Source of the DNA: Planktothrix agardhii NIES-204
Lineage (GTDB): Bacteria; Cyanobacteriota; Cyanobacteriia; Cyanobacteriales; Microcoleaceae
Direction: 5' to 3'
Length of the DNA: 64,000 bases
Assembly: GCA_003609755.1 (NCBI GenBank)
Contig: AP017991.1
Coordinates: forward strand, 124,001-188,000
Position numbers and translations under genes: made by a program. Below, piece by piece: positions 53,661-62,538 of this stretch. The notes under the pieces were generated by a model. That model was not told where the DNA came from, ran no database searches, and worked only from the letters and a program-made list of their open reading frames with translations. Every line of letters starts with the position of its first letter. Position 1 is the first letter of the stretch.

Positions 53661-53786
53661 TTGATTTTCTTAGATTTTACAGACTTGGGGCTTTTCTGGG
53701 GACTAATTGCGATCGCAATTGTTGTTCTTCTTGGCAAGGGTCAAAGAGTCACAGTTATTCCCTATGGTTTTTGGCGGTTAAACTGA
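53661..53786 (+). CDS. Possible 41-residue single-pass membrane peptide
   Basis: A TTG-started frame (53661) with GAGGAA 7 bases upstream encodes one convincing membrane helix, GLFWGLIAIAIVVLLG, then KGQRVTVIPYGFWRLN and a stop. The helix followed by a basic stretch is the usual layout of small photosynthetic-complex subunits, but I do not recognise it as one. The non-ATG start makes this tentative. Confidence 0.35.
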   Translation: MIFLDFTDLGLFWGLIAIAIVVLLGKGQRVTVIPYGFWRLN

Positions 53787-53853
53787 TAGAATTATTCCGA
53801 GTTAAATTTTGACTCTGCTACAATAACGTGCAGTTTATTACATTTATTAACTT

Positions 53854-54204
53854 ATGTCTGAATTTCAAGATTTTTTAAGACGAAAAGTTGCTTACGTTGC
53901 CATCGGTGAATTCAAACCGGGTAAATTTAAAGAAGCTCAAACATTATTTGAACAAGCCGTAGCCACTTACAAAGAAGGCTTTCAAGGAGCTTATTTACTT
54001 CAAGAACCAGGAACCGATAAAGGAATTGCTCTGATTTTCTGGGAAGATATTGGTGATATGGATACTTCCAATAACCATACCGAAGCCTATCAAGCTATTA
54101 TGAATGAAATGTCATCCCTATTTGTCAAAGCCCCAACCACATCTTTTTATGAAGTCAATAGTGCCATTAATTTAGAACAGTTAGCAGAATCATTACTCAA
54201 ATAA
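53854..54204 (+). CDS. Conserved protein with dimeric alpha-beta-barrel (ABM-like) fold
   Basis: The 116-residue protein has the antibiotic-biosynthesis-monooxygenase-like pattern. A first strand is VAYVAIGEFKPGKF, a helix KEAQTLFEQAVATY, a second strand FQGAYLLQEPGTDKGIALIFW and a helix HTEAYQAIMNEMSSLF. No cofactor motif is present. The function is unknown. A clear terminator lies 36 bases downstream, so it is monocistronic. Confidence 0.75.
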   Translation: MSEFQDFLRRKVAYVAIGEFKPGKFKEAQTLFEQAVATYKEGFQGAYLLQEPGTDKGIALIFWEDIGDMDTSNNHTEAYQAIMNEMSSLFVKAPTTSFYEVNSAINLEQLAESLLK

Positions 54205-54239
54205 AATCCTAATCAGTTTCAACAGATTACAATTTCCAC

Positions 54240-54269
54240 ACCCGCACTGACGCGATCAGGCGGGTTTTT
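54240..54269 (+). terminator. Rho-independent terminator
   Basis: ACCCGC pairs with GCGGGT around an inner CTGA/TCAG stem and is followed by TTTT. It ends the transcript of the ABM-like gene just before the convergent DUF427 gene. Confidence 0.85.
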
Positions 54270-54287
54270 AAGGTTAAATGGTACAGA

Positions 54288-54782
54288 TTACCACCCCATA
54301 GTTCCGGGTTCTCCCTTAAATGGCCCCACAATATTTTGAGTAATCCAACCTCCATAAAAATCGCCAGTTTGGGCTTGGACTAACTCATCTCCCACATAGC
54401 AAGCATCCATTAAACTGGCATAAAAACTATAATAATTTTGAATATCAATAAATTCAGGAACCGGACTCAAATAACTCCAGGCTGCATTAACAGCTTGTTT
54501 GTCACCGACTGTAATATTATAATAACTACAAGATCCTTTCCATTCACACCAACTTCTGCGAGAAGTTTGTTGTAAATACTCTAATTTAATATCTTCGGGC
54601 GGAATATAATATACCGGAGGATGGCTGGTTTCTAAGACTCGTTTTGCTCCTTGGGTTTCCGCTAAAATAATCCCATTAAATATTACTTTAATCGGTTGGT
54701 TGACATCTTCCAAACGAGGGGGACGGGGATAATCCCAAACGGATTCTTGACCGGGTTCTGGGGGAATAGGGATAGGTAGCAT
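54288..54782 (-). CDS. DUF427 domain protein
   Basis: The 164-residue protein contains the DUF427 core: IKVIFNGIILAETQGAKRVLE, HPPVYYIPPEDIKLEYLQQT, WCEWKGSCSYYNI and NAAWSYLSPVPEF. A C-terminal extension has DACYVGDELVQAQTGDFYGGW. The fold is a small beta-barrel of unknown enzymatic role. The start ATG 54782 has AAGGAA about 10 bases upstream. Confidence 0.9.
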   Translation of the reverse strand: MLPIPIPPEPGQESVWDYPRPPRLEDVNQPIKVIFNGIILAETQGAKRVLETSHPPVYYIPPEDIKLEYLQQTSRRSWCEWKGSCSYYNITVGDKQAVNAAWSYLSPVPEFIDIQNYYSFYASLMDACYVGDELVQAQTGDFYGGWITQNIVGPFKGEPGTMGW

Positions 54783-54830
54783 TTTAATGAATTCCTTAGT
54801 TTTGGGTGAGTAATGATTTAATTGTAATTA

Positions 54831-55118
54831 TTACAGATTTTCTTGACCTTGCCAAACGTTTATTTTTTCCCCTACCCCAATCGATAAAAGTTTGCCATCA
54901 GGGCTAAAGCTAATGGATAAACTATTATTACTACTCAACTCTGCAACTGCCTGTTGAGTTGCCAGATTCCAAAATTTAATTGTGCTATTATAACTGCCAT
55001 TATAATCAGTTGATGCTAAAGTTGTGCTATCGGGACTAAAAGCAACGCCTAAAACTTGTCGTTGATTAGTCTGAAGTGAAGCCAGAATTTTCCCAGTTGC
55101 TACGTCCCAAATTTGAAT
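54831..55118 (-). pseudogene. 3' part of the IS-split kinase-WD40 gene
   Basis: Read in frame from the IS boundary it gives IQIWDVATGKILASLQTNQR, then VLGVAFSPDSTTLAS, IKFWNLATQQAV and SISFSPDGKLLSIGV, ending INVWQGQENL and TAA at 54831. These are the second half of WD blade 5 plus blades 6 and 7 of the protein encoded at 57176-59179. It has no start of its own. Confidence 0.92.
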
Positions 55119-55394
55119 CCCACATTCCGCAGATAGGGGTCAAATTTTCCACTAATTCTAAAAAATAGAAACCTATTCCAATTTTTCGGTGAACTTCCGA
55201 GGCTTTACTATCAAATTATATAGCTAGTTTACCGCTATTTAACTAAACATAAATAATTACTATTTTTTAATAGAAATAGAACTCCATTTTTTTAATATAT
55301 TTGTATTTTATCACCAAATTCTTTTCAGCCAAGAGTTCTCATCTTGACTCATAACTTAGATTTTTTACAACTATTTCCCCCTTTCTTTTAATCT

Positions 55395-57038
55395 TTATCC
55401 CCCAGGAATCATTAAATAGTATTGACAGCAATCTTTCCCTAAATGCTGCAATATTTCTTGACGTTCTTGGGTTAAGTTACTCACTTGGTTTTCTCCATTT
55501 ATCCTGACTAAATGCACCGCTTGGAACATTTGAAATATCCACCGCATCGTCGGTTTATTCGTTAATTTCTTGACCTGATTCCTCACCCCTTCTTGGGCTG
55601 TTTCTAATTGTTTTCTCAATTTTCTTTGAGCTAGGTTATACACTAACAAGCACAATCCCATTATCATCGCTATTGCTTCCACTCTCTCTGGTTTTTTCAC
55701 GAATACACTTGCTGTGAAAAATAACGGATCTTTTAAAAATCTAAATCCTCTCTCGTTACTTTGCTGCGCTTTGTATTCGGCTAATAGTTTTTCATTACTC
55801 ACCTCTTTCTTGTCTAATATATTTGTCGCTAATATAAATCTTCCGGCTTTGATTTTTTCCGCTTCTATCACTGATTCTCTAGGTTCTATCTCTCCTGTTA
55901 CTTGATAAACTATTGTCTTTTCTTGATTCCCTTTTTCTGTTTTACTTTGGCTTTTTTTACTGGCTTTTTCTGTGCATTTTATTTCTTTTATTTCGTGATA
56001 TTTCCACGAATCTGATAACATTTTTATCCCAATCTCTGCATCCGCTATGCAAGCATACTCTTGTTTCAATAGCTTCCGCAGTGATGCTTTGGCGTTCTCT
56101 AACTGTTTTTCTACTTGCTCTGATATTTTTTTTATCGCTGCTTTTTTCCTGGCTTCACTTTCTACTACTAACCATCTTTGTTTTATGTTTGCGTACTCAC
56201 TTGATTTCGTTGCTATTCTATATCCTTTTATTTGACTCTGCTCCCATTCTTCCTCTTCTATCTCTACAATCTTATTTTGCGCTTCTTTTATACTTAATGG
56301 TACTCTTGTTATCCATTTCATTCCTGCCATTGCTCCTATATTCTCTGCTGTGTATAATGCACTGTCTGCTACACATATTCCTTCAAATGTCCATTGCTTT
56401 TTAAATTCTTTTAGTCTTTCTACAAATACGCTTTTATCATCGGCGTTTCCGTCATCTATTTTTAGATATAATGGCACATCTCCGTCTCCGCTTACTACCA
56501 TATCTATTATAAATTGTTTCAGATCTGGTCTTTTATCTCTTGAGTATCCATGCACTATTTTTATGGCTTTCATTTCTTCTTCTATTTCCTGATTTTCTTC
56601 TTCTTTACTTTTGTATTCTCCCTCTACTGATATCGAACTGCTATCTAGGTGTACGCTTTCCTTTTCTACTTGGAATTTTTGGGCGGCTTTTAGGGCTATT
56701 GCTGTGAATAGATTTGTTGTTCCTACTTCATAATATTTATCTAATGCTCTCCCGATTCTGTCATCATTTAGTTGCTCTGCTATTACTCCTTCTCCTATTA
56801 AATGTTCTGTTGCTTTCCCTACGAAAAAGTTCTCGAATAGGTACAGCGGCGCGCTCAAAAACCCTAATCCATTCAAAATCATTGCTTTCATTACCTGTCC
56901 TGGGCTTACTGCTTCTTTTGCTCTTAATCCCACTTTTTTATTCACTTCTTCTACTAATTCCATCTCATCTATTACGCCTGCTACTATTCCTAAATGGTCT
57001 AAATTCACGATTTCTATCGCTTCTAGGGGGTTTTTCAT
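55395..57038 (-). CDS. IS1634 family transposase
   Basis: The 547-residue DDE transposase has an N-terminal DUF4277-like part (LDHLGIVAGVIDEMELVEEV, QLNDDRIGRALDKYY). The catalytic region has VHLDSSSISVEGEY, GICVADSALYT and NERGFRFLKDP as the probable D, D and E positions. Length and order are intact, so it may be active. It starts at ATG 57038 inside the element. Confidence 0.92.
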   Translation of the reverse strand: MKNPLEAIEIVNLDHLGIVAGVIDEMELVEEVNKKVGLRAKEAVSPGQVMKAMILNGLGFLSAPLYLFENFFVGKATEHLIGEGVIAEQLNDDRIGRALDKYYEVGTTNLFTAIALKAAQKFQVEKESVHLDSSSISVEGEYKSKEEENQEIEEEMKAIKIVHGYSRDKRPDLKQFIIDMVVSGDGDVPLYLKIDDGNADDKSVFVERLKEFKKQWTFEGICVADSALYTAENIGAMAGMKWITRVPLSIKEAQNKIVEIEEEEWEQSQIKGYRIATKSSEYANIKQRWLVVESEARKKAAIKKISEQVEKQLENAKASLRKLLKQEYACIADAEIGIKMLSDSWKYHEIKEIKCTEKASKKSQSKTEKGNQEKTIVYQVTGEIEPRESVIEAEKIKAGRFILATNILDKKEVSNEKLLAEYKAQQSNERGFRFLKDPLFFTASVFVKKPERVEAIAMIMGLCLLVYNLAQRKLRKQLETAQEGVRNQVKKLTNKPTMRWIFQMFQAVHLVRINGENQVSNLTQERQEILQHLGKDCCQYYLMIPGG

Positions 57039-57084
57039 ATTTTTATTTGTTCAGCTACTCTAATTATTATTCTACATTGAAAAT

Positions 57085-57117
57085 AGCCCAAATGATTGCC
57101 ATATAATGATTTGGGCT
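57085..57117. terminator. Hairpin near the IS right end (AGCCCAAAT / ATTTGGGCT)
   Basis: A 9-bp perfect stem with a 15-base loop lies between the right inverted repeat and the transposase start, with T-rich flanks on both strands (TTTTATTTATT on plus). It probably blocks read-through transcription from the host gene into the transposase. Confidence 0.6.
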
Positions 57118-57175
57118 TTTATTTATTCCAATTTAATTGGCAATTCAATTGGCTTAAATATCTGCGGAATGTGGG

Positions 57176-59179
57176 TTGAATAGTTGAATCAGAACCACCA
57201 CTCGCTAAAATTTTCCCATCGGGACTAAAAGCAATACTCTTAACGTTTCTTGATCCAGTTAAAGTGGCTTGAAGTTTTCCGGTGCTAACTTCCCAAAGTT
57301 TAACATTTCCATCGTCGCTGCCACTGGCTAAAGTGTTACCATCGGGACTAAAAGCAACTGATCTCACTGGGGCTAAATGTCCTGTAAAATTAGCTAGTTG
57401 TTTCCCCGTCGTCATATCCCACAATTTGACGGTGCTATCCCCAATTCCAGCCGCTAAAATTTTACCATCGGGGCTAAATTTTACAGAATGAACCCAATCA
57501 GGTGTTGTTAAAGTTCCGATTAATTGTCCCGTCCCAACCTCCCAAAGTTTGATCGTTTTATCCTGACTGCCACTAGCTAATATTTTGCTATCCGGGCTAA
57601 ACGCTACAGAGTAAACATAAGATAAATGCCCTTTCAAAGTCATTCGTTCTTGTCCAATCACATCCCAAAGTTTAATTGTTGTATCCTCGCTACCACTGGC
57701 TAAGGTTTTACCATCGGGGCTGAATACAACAGAATTAACCCATCTTGAATGACCAATGAAGGAATGAATATAACTCGGTTTCGCCCAAGAAACAGGGGTG
57801 ACTGAAACGGGAACTGGAGACGGGTTTTTCGGGGGAGGAGGAACAACAGCAGGGGTCGGGGGTGTGGTATTGATGGGGGAGACAGTGACAGCAGGCGAAG
57901 CTGAGGGCGTGGGTTCTAGTATGGGAGGGGGAGGGTTCGTAACGGCTACAGAAGGTTCTACGGGGGAAGGATTAGAAGTTGTTAAGTTCCCCTGAGACTG
58001 AACATTAGCCATAGCATCAAGATATTTCCATAATTGAAATTTCCACGCTAGATATAAACTGCTTCCCATTCCTAGAAAAGATCCGACTAAAAATAAGGTA
58101 AAAAATAACTTAAATCCTGATTTTTTAGGGGTTGGTTGAGGAGGAGTAATCGGTCTAACAGAGGTTTTGCTTTTTTTGGGTATAACCGTTGTATTAATTT
58201 TTGGAGGTGGGGGAAGGGGTTTAGATTTAGAGGCAGATTTAACTACAGTTGACTTAGGGGGAGAAACTGTTTTCTGGTTTAAAACTTTTAATGCCGTTTC
58301 AGCAGATAAATAACGAGCTTGCCAATCTTCTTTTAAAAATTGATTTAAAACTTGTTTTAATTGAGGATCTTTTAAAGGTTGCTTTAAATAGCTTTGCCAT
58401 TTTTCTGTCCAGCTATAACCTTGTTTTAACCAGAGTTCATGGGGGACAATTCCGGTTAATAAATGAAAACAAGTAGCCCCCAAACTAAATAAATCGCTGG
58501 CTGGATATGCTTCCCCGGCTTGTATTTGCTCAAAAGGCGCGTATCCAAAGGAACCTAAACGAGTCCCGATTTGGGTTGTTACTTTGGCGGTGGCTGATAG
58601 CTGTTTAGAAACACCAAAATCAATTAATACAAATTCTCCTTTGCTTCCTGAACCAGAACGTCGCATAATATTTTCAGGTTTTATATCCCGATGAATTACC
58701 TGTTTACTATGAATATCCTCAAGTATGGGAAGCAGTTCTAGCAGCAAATTTTTAATCTGTTTTTCATTCCAAAGTCCTTGACATTGTAATTCCTGTAATA
58801 AATTTTGACCTTCAATATATTCTTGAACTAAATAGAGTTGTTGATCTTCTTCAAAATAAGCATAAAGTGTAGGAATATGGGGGTTATTTTCACCTAATTC
58901 TTGCATTCGTTGAGCTTCTTGCTGAAATAATTCAATTGCTTTTTTTAACGCCCAGGTTCCTTGTACTTTTGCGGCTAACTGTTTAATCACACAAGACGCA
59001 CTTAACCGATCTAGATCTTCCCCCCGATAAGTGCGACCAAACCCTCCCTCTCCCAGAAAATGAGTTGGTCTATAACGGTCTCGTAATCGTTCAATTAATT
59101 TTGTACCACAACTTTGACATTGGGTTACTCCTTCTGGGTTTTCCGGTTGATCGCAGGCAGGATTTAAACAACAAACCAT
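57176..59179 (-). pseudogene. Zinc-ribbon Ser/Thr kinase with WD40 propeller, interrupted by IS (5' part)
   Basis: The 5' part begins with a four-Cys zinc ribbon (CCLNPACDQPE, CQSCG). It is followed by an intact kinase domain (GEGGFGRTYRG, VIKQL, HRDIKPENIM, IDFGVSK), a Pro-rich linker, a membrane segment near 358-380 (FFTLFLVGSFLGMGSSLYLA), a second Pro-rich linker, and WD repeats from about residue 470. Four full blades and half of blade 5 remain before the IS. The open frame runs 18 codons into the IS and stops at 57119, giving a 686-residue truncated protein. The kinase part may still be made. Without the IS and one TTGAAT copy the frame joins the 54831-55118 fragment exactly, giving seven blades. 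Confidence 0.92.
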
Positions 59180-59426
59180 AATTTTAGCCCTGACATTAAC
59201 GTTGATTATTCCTCAAAAGGAGTCTGGTCTCCTCTGCTATAATTATACATTCAATTTGTTAACTTTGTGCCATTCGCTTTAACTGTTTTCAAACATCAAG
59301 GTTGAAGATTCATCGCCCATTCTCGATACAATAATGAGCCGGGAGCGTGTTTACAACTTCTTTGTCTCTTTTTGGTTAAATTAGGCTTAACCCTTGTCAA
59401 GATACCAGCAAAAACTGCTATAAACC
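59180..59426. other. Intergenic region between two minus-strand genes
   Basis: The 247 bases contain no frame or clear hairpin I can support. They should include the promoter of the kinase-WD40 gene and the end of the UbiB-like transcript. Confidence 0.4.
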
Positions 59427-61106
59427 TTAACTTTCTGCAATTCGATCCAACCGTTCTCGAATAGCCAAATTAAAGAGCGATCGCACCGACATCCATAACC
59501 CAAATAATGATAAAACCAGGACAAAAACCGCCCATCCTTGATAATTTCCAATTAATAAAATCGCTCCAGCAATTAAAGTAAATCCTGTCCAACAGATATA
59601 AATTAAAGTTTTAATCGCTAAATTAATCCGTCTTAAAGCGCGATCGCTTTCCACAGACCTGACCCGAATTTGTAACTCTCCTTCTTCCAAACGTTCTTCT
59701 AAACGACGGATTAAAACCTCTGTTTTACTCGGTTGTTGTAATCTAAACTTAATAAAATCTCGCGCCTGTTTTGCTAATTCTCCGACTAAATTACCTCGCT
59801 CTTGAGAAATAGTTAAACTCTTAACAAACGGTTGAGCGCAAGCAACTAAACTATATTTAGGATCTAAATTTCTCGCTAAACCATCCAAGGTAGTTAAAGA
59901 CTTTAAAATAAACATCATTTGAGCAGGTAAACGGAAGGGTTGTTGCTCAAACATGATATAAATTTCTTCTTTAATTTGATTAAACATTTGAAAATCAACG
60001 GGTTTTTCTGTAAATTCTTCTAATAAAAATTTAACCATTTTTCTGACAGGTTTCATATCAGATACAGGTTCGATCAATCCAATATCAACTAAAGTAGTTA
60101 ATACAACATCGGTATCTTTTTTTAATACCGCAAAAAAGGCTTTAATCATCTGATCCTTAGCTAAGGCTTTGACTTCTGCCATCATGCCAAAATCATAAAA
60201 AATCAAATTTCCATCAATGCTAACCGCTATATTTCCTGGGTGGGGGTCAGCTTGGAAAAAACCATCCTGAAGAATCTGTTTTAAATAACAACAAATCCCC
60301 AACTGATTGACCCGTTTGACATCAATTCCATAGGCAATTAATTGATCTCGATTATCAGCTTTAATTCCTGGTAAATATTGCATAGTTAGTATCTTATGGG
60401 TGGTATATTTCCAATATACTTTTGGTACTAAAATCCCGGGATAATTTTTAAAATTTTCTTTAAATCTTTCAGCATTATTACCTTCTTTAATATAATCAAT
60501 TTCTTGATATAAAATCATAAAAAACTCATTATATAATTCATCCAAATTATAAAGTTTTGACCAACTAAAATGCCGTTGACAAAACTGAATTATGCGCCGC
60601 ACCGCTTGTACATCTAAATCAAATAGTTCTTTTAAACCCGGACGCTGGACTTTAACAATTACATCCTCCCCCGTGTGCAGTCTGGCTTTATGAACTTGTC
60701 CTAAACTAGCTGCGGCTAGGGGTTGTTCATCAAAATCTCGATATAATGTAAATAAAGAATGACCTAATTCTGCTTCAATAATAGCGACGGCTTCATCGGT
60801 ACTAAAAGCAGGAACTTGATCCTGTAGTTTTTCTAATTCTTCAACATATTCTAGGGGTAAAATATCGGCTCTTGTTGATAGAGCTTGTCCTATTTTAATA
60901 AAAGTTGGCCCCAACTCCAAGAGAGTTTTAACTAACCAAATCGCTCGTTTTCGTTTCTGTTGATTGGTCTGATTTACTAAGGTTTTATCCCACCATAAAA
61001 AGAACATAAATGACCCGCAGGCGGTGAAGACATCTAATTGTCTGGTTAAGGGAGAATATCGAGTTTTTTGCCAACGCAGGGGTTTAGAATTAATGGGTGT
61101 AAGCAT
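59427..61106 (-). CDS. AarF/ABC1/UbiB family atypical kinase (second copy)
   Basis: The 559-residue protein has PTFIKIGQALSTRADIL (KxGQ), the Ala-rich loop AAASLGQVHKARL, VIVKVQRPG, FQADPHPGNIAV and FYDFGMMAEV. Two C-terminal membrane segments (LIYICWTGFTLIAGAILLIG, WAVFVLVLSLFGLWMSV) are absent from the member at 50678. It is therefore a different subfamily and not a recent duplicate. A role in quinone or tocopherol homeostasis at the membrane is inferred from the family. Confidence 0.92.
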   Translation of the reverse strand: MLTPINSKPLRWQKTRYSPLTRQLDVFTACGSFMFFLWWDKTLVNQTNQQKRKRAIWLVKTLLELGPTFIKIGQALSTRADILPLEYVEELEKLQDQVPAFSTDEAVAIIEAELGHSLFTLYRDFDEQPLAAASLGQVHKARLHTGEDVIVKVQRPGLKELFDLDVQAVRRIIQFCQRHFSWSKLYNLDELYNEFFMILYQEIDYIKEGNNAERFKENFKNYPGILVPKVYWKYTTHKILTMQYLPGIKADNRDQLIAYGIDVKRVNQLGICCYLKQILQDGFFQADPHPGNIAVSIDGNLIFYDFGMMAEVKALAKDQMIKAFFAVLKKDTDVVLTTLVDIGLIEPVSDMKPVRKMVKFLLEEFTEKPVDFQMFNQIKEEIYIMFEQQPFRLPAQMMFILKSLTTLDGLARNLDPKYSLVACAQPFVKSLTISQERGNLVGELAKQARDFIKFRLQQPSKTEVLIRRLEERLEEGELQIRVRSVESDRALRRINLAIKTLIYICWTGFTLIAGAILLIGNYQGWAVFVLVLSLFGLWMSVRSLFNLAIRERLDRIAES

Positions 61107-61177
61107 GGAAAATCTAAGATAAAAATAAATAGAATTGTAATGGTTAGAAATAGGCTTTTATAATCCTAATTTCAAGT

Positions 61178-62332
61178 TTAAATTGAGAATTTTCGAGCTA
61201 AAGAACTGCGAGGTAAAACACGCTGAATTTCTTCAACGGTGGTGGCTCCAGTTGTGACTTTTTCAATGGCGGCAATTCGGAATGATAAAAAGCCTGTTTC
61301 ATGCAAATAACGATGTAATTCTGTTAGAGTTCCTTCATAGATAATTTCACGAATTCGATCATCAACAGCCAATAATTCTACAATTGCTTCTCGCCCAGAA
61401 TAGCCCGAATTAAAACAGTTAGAACAGCCTCGACCTTTGCGCCAACTGTCAGTTTTTACATTTTTTAATTCTAACCCTAATAGGTCTAAATCCATCGCCG
61501 TTGGGCTATAGGATTCCGCGCAGTGGGGACAAACACGACGGGTTAAGCGTTGTCCCACAATTCCTAATAAGGCATCACTAATTAACCCCGGATCGGGGCC
61601 AATATCTTTTAAACGGGGAATGGCACCAATGGCATCATTTGTATGCAAGGTTGTTAACACTAAATGACCAGTCAATGCGGCACGAATGGCGGTATCTGCC
61701 GTATCTTGATCCCGAATTTCTCCCACCATAATAATATCAGGATCTTGTCGTAAAATAGCGCGTAATCCGGCAGCAAAAGTCATCCCGGCTCTTTCATGGA
61801 CTTGAGTTTGAGTAATCCCAGATAAGATATATTCAACCGGATCTTCAACAGTGACAACATTAACATTTTCTGTGGCAACGGCTAACAGACTATTATAAAA
61901 GGTACTGGTTTTTCCTGACCCTGTGGGCCCGGTAAAAATAATCATTCCTTGGGGTTGACAGAGCCAACTTTTATAAATATTTAATGTGGTTTCAGAGAAG
62001 CCTAAATCTTGTAATCCAGAGAAAGGATTTTCTTGGGGTAATAATCGAATTACAGCTTTTTCACCCCCGACACAGGGCAGGGTACTAACCCTCATATCGA
62101 GGGCAACTTCTAAGTCTTTTCCTGATACATAATTCTCCCCAATTCTGCCATCTTGGGGGCGACGACTTTCGGCAATATCCATATTAGACATAACTTTAAT
62201 TGCCACCCGATCCAATAATTTTAGATTCAAAATTTTTTGATCATCAACTAAATTTTTTAGAGCTTGTTCACAGTTAATACTCTGGTTTCTCAGTTGTTGC
62301 CAAGCGGATAAAACGGGTGTTCTTGCAGTCAT
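61178..62332 (-). CDS. Short GspE/PilB-type secretion ATPase
   Basis: The ATPase core is complete. Walker A is GPTGSGKTSTFYN, the Asp box is VVTVEDPVEYIL, Walker B is DPDIIMVGEIRD, the His box is LTTLHTND, and the zinc tetracysteine is CPHCAES and CSNCFNSGYSGR. At 384 residues it is much shorter than the usual 550 or more. The N-terminal domain goes from ALKNLVDDQKILNLKLLDRV directly to AIKVMSNMDIAESRRPQDGRI, lacking the usual SDIHIEP/RxRIDG segment. This suggests either an ancestral short PilB/PilT-like paralog or an internal deletion. The genes for its pilus or secretion partners are not in the window. Confidence 0.85.
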   Translation of the reverse strand: MTARTPVLSAWQQLRNQSINCEQALKNLVDDQKILNLKLLDRVAIKVMSNMDIAESRRPQDGRIGENYVSGKDLEVALDMRVSTLPCVGGEKAVIRLLPQENPFSGLQDLGFSETTLNIYKSWLCQPQGMIIFTGPTGSGKTSTFYNSLLAVATENVNVVTVEDPVEYILSGITQTQVHERAGMTFAAGLRAILRQDPDIIMVGEIRDQDTADTAIRAALTGHLVLTTLHTNDAIGAIPRLKDIGPDPGLISDALLGIVGQRLTRRVCPHCAESYSPTAMDLDLLGLELKNVKTDSWRKGRGCSNCFNSGYSGREAIVELLAVDDRIREIIYEGTLTELHRYLHETGFLSFRIAAIEKVTTGATTVEEIQRVLPRSSLARKFSI

Positions 62333-62538
62333 AATAGGTTAACAATAGGATAAATATAATCCAATCAAAAATTGAGTCAATAAATACATCAGTTATCTAG
62401 TATAATTATACAGGTAAAGTATATATTTTGAACTTAACTCTCCTTCAGTCTGTCTTGTTTGTATCGTAAGTACACAATTGACACATAATAAAGAAGGAAC
62501 TCCCATCGGAAAATGTTATTCGCTCAACAGTTAAGCTT
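62333..62538. promoter_or_regulatory. Divergent promoter region
   Basis: The AT-rich 206-base gap separates divergent genes. A TATAATTATAC-like word near 62401 and a TTGACA word near 62478 are candidate promoter parts, but their pairing is not clear by eye. Confidence 0.35.

Larger units (their letters stand above)
55119..57175 (-). mobile_element. IS1634-type insertion sequence, 2057 bp
   Basis: Both ends carry the inverted repeat CCCACATTCCGCAGATA (55119-55135 and its complement at 57159-57175). The flanks are a 6-bp direct repeat TTGAAT (55113-55118 and 57176-57181), the target-site duplication. One transposase gene fills most of it. The element lies in the same orientation as the kinase-WD40 gene it interrupts. 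Intact ends and a perfect duplication indicate a recent insertion. Confidence 0.93.

Noticed and set aside
53627-53812. 61-codon plus frame upstream of the ABM-like gene
   Set aside because: Its composition (many Cys/Ser, no helix pattern) is not coding-like; the overlapping TTG frame with a clear membrane helix is a better candidate.
55714-57106. Plus-strand Leu/Ser-rich frames across the IS
   Set aside because: They are antisense shadows of the Lys/Glu-rich transposase gene.
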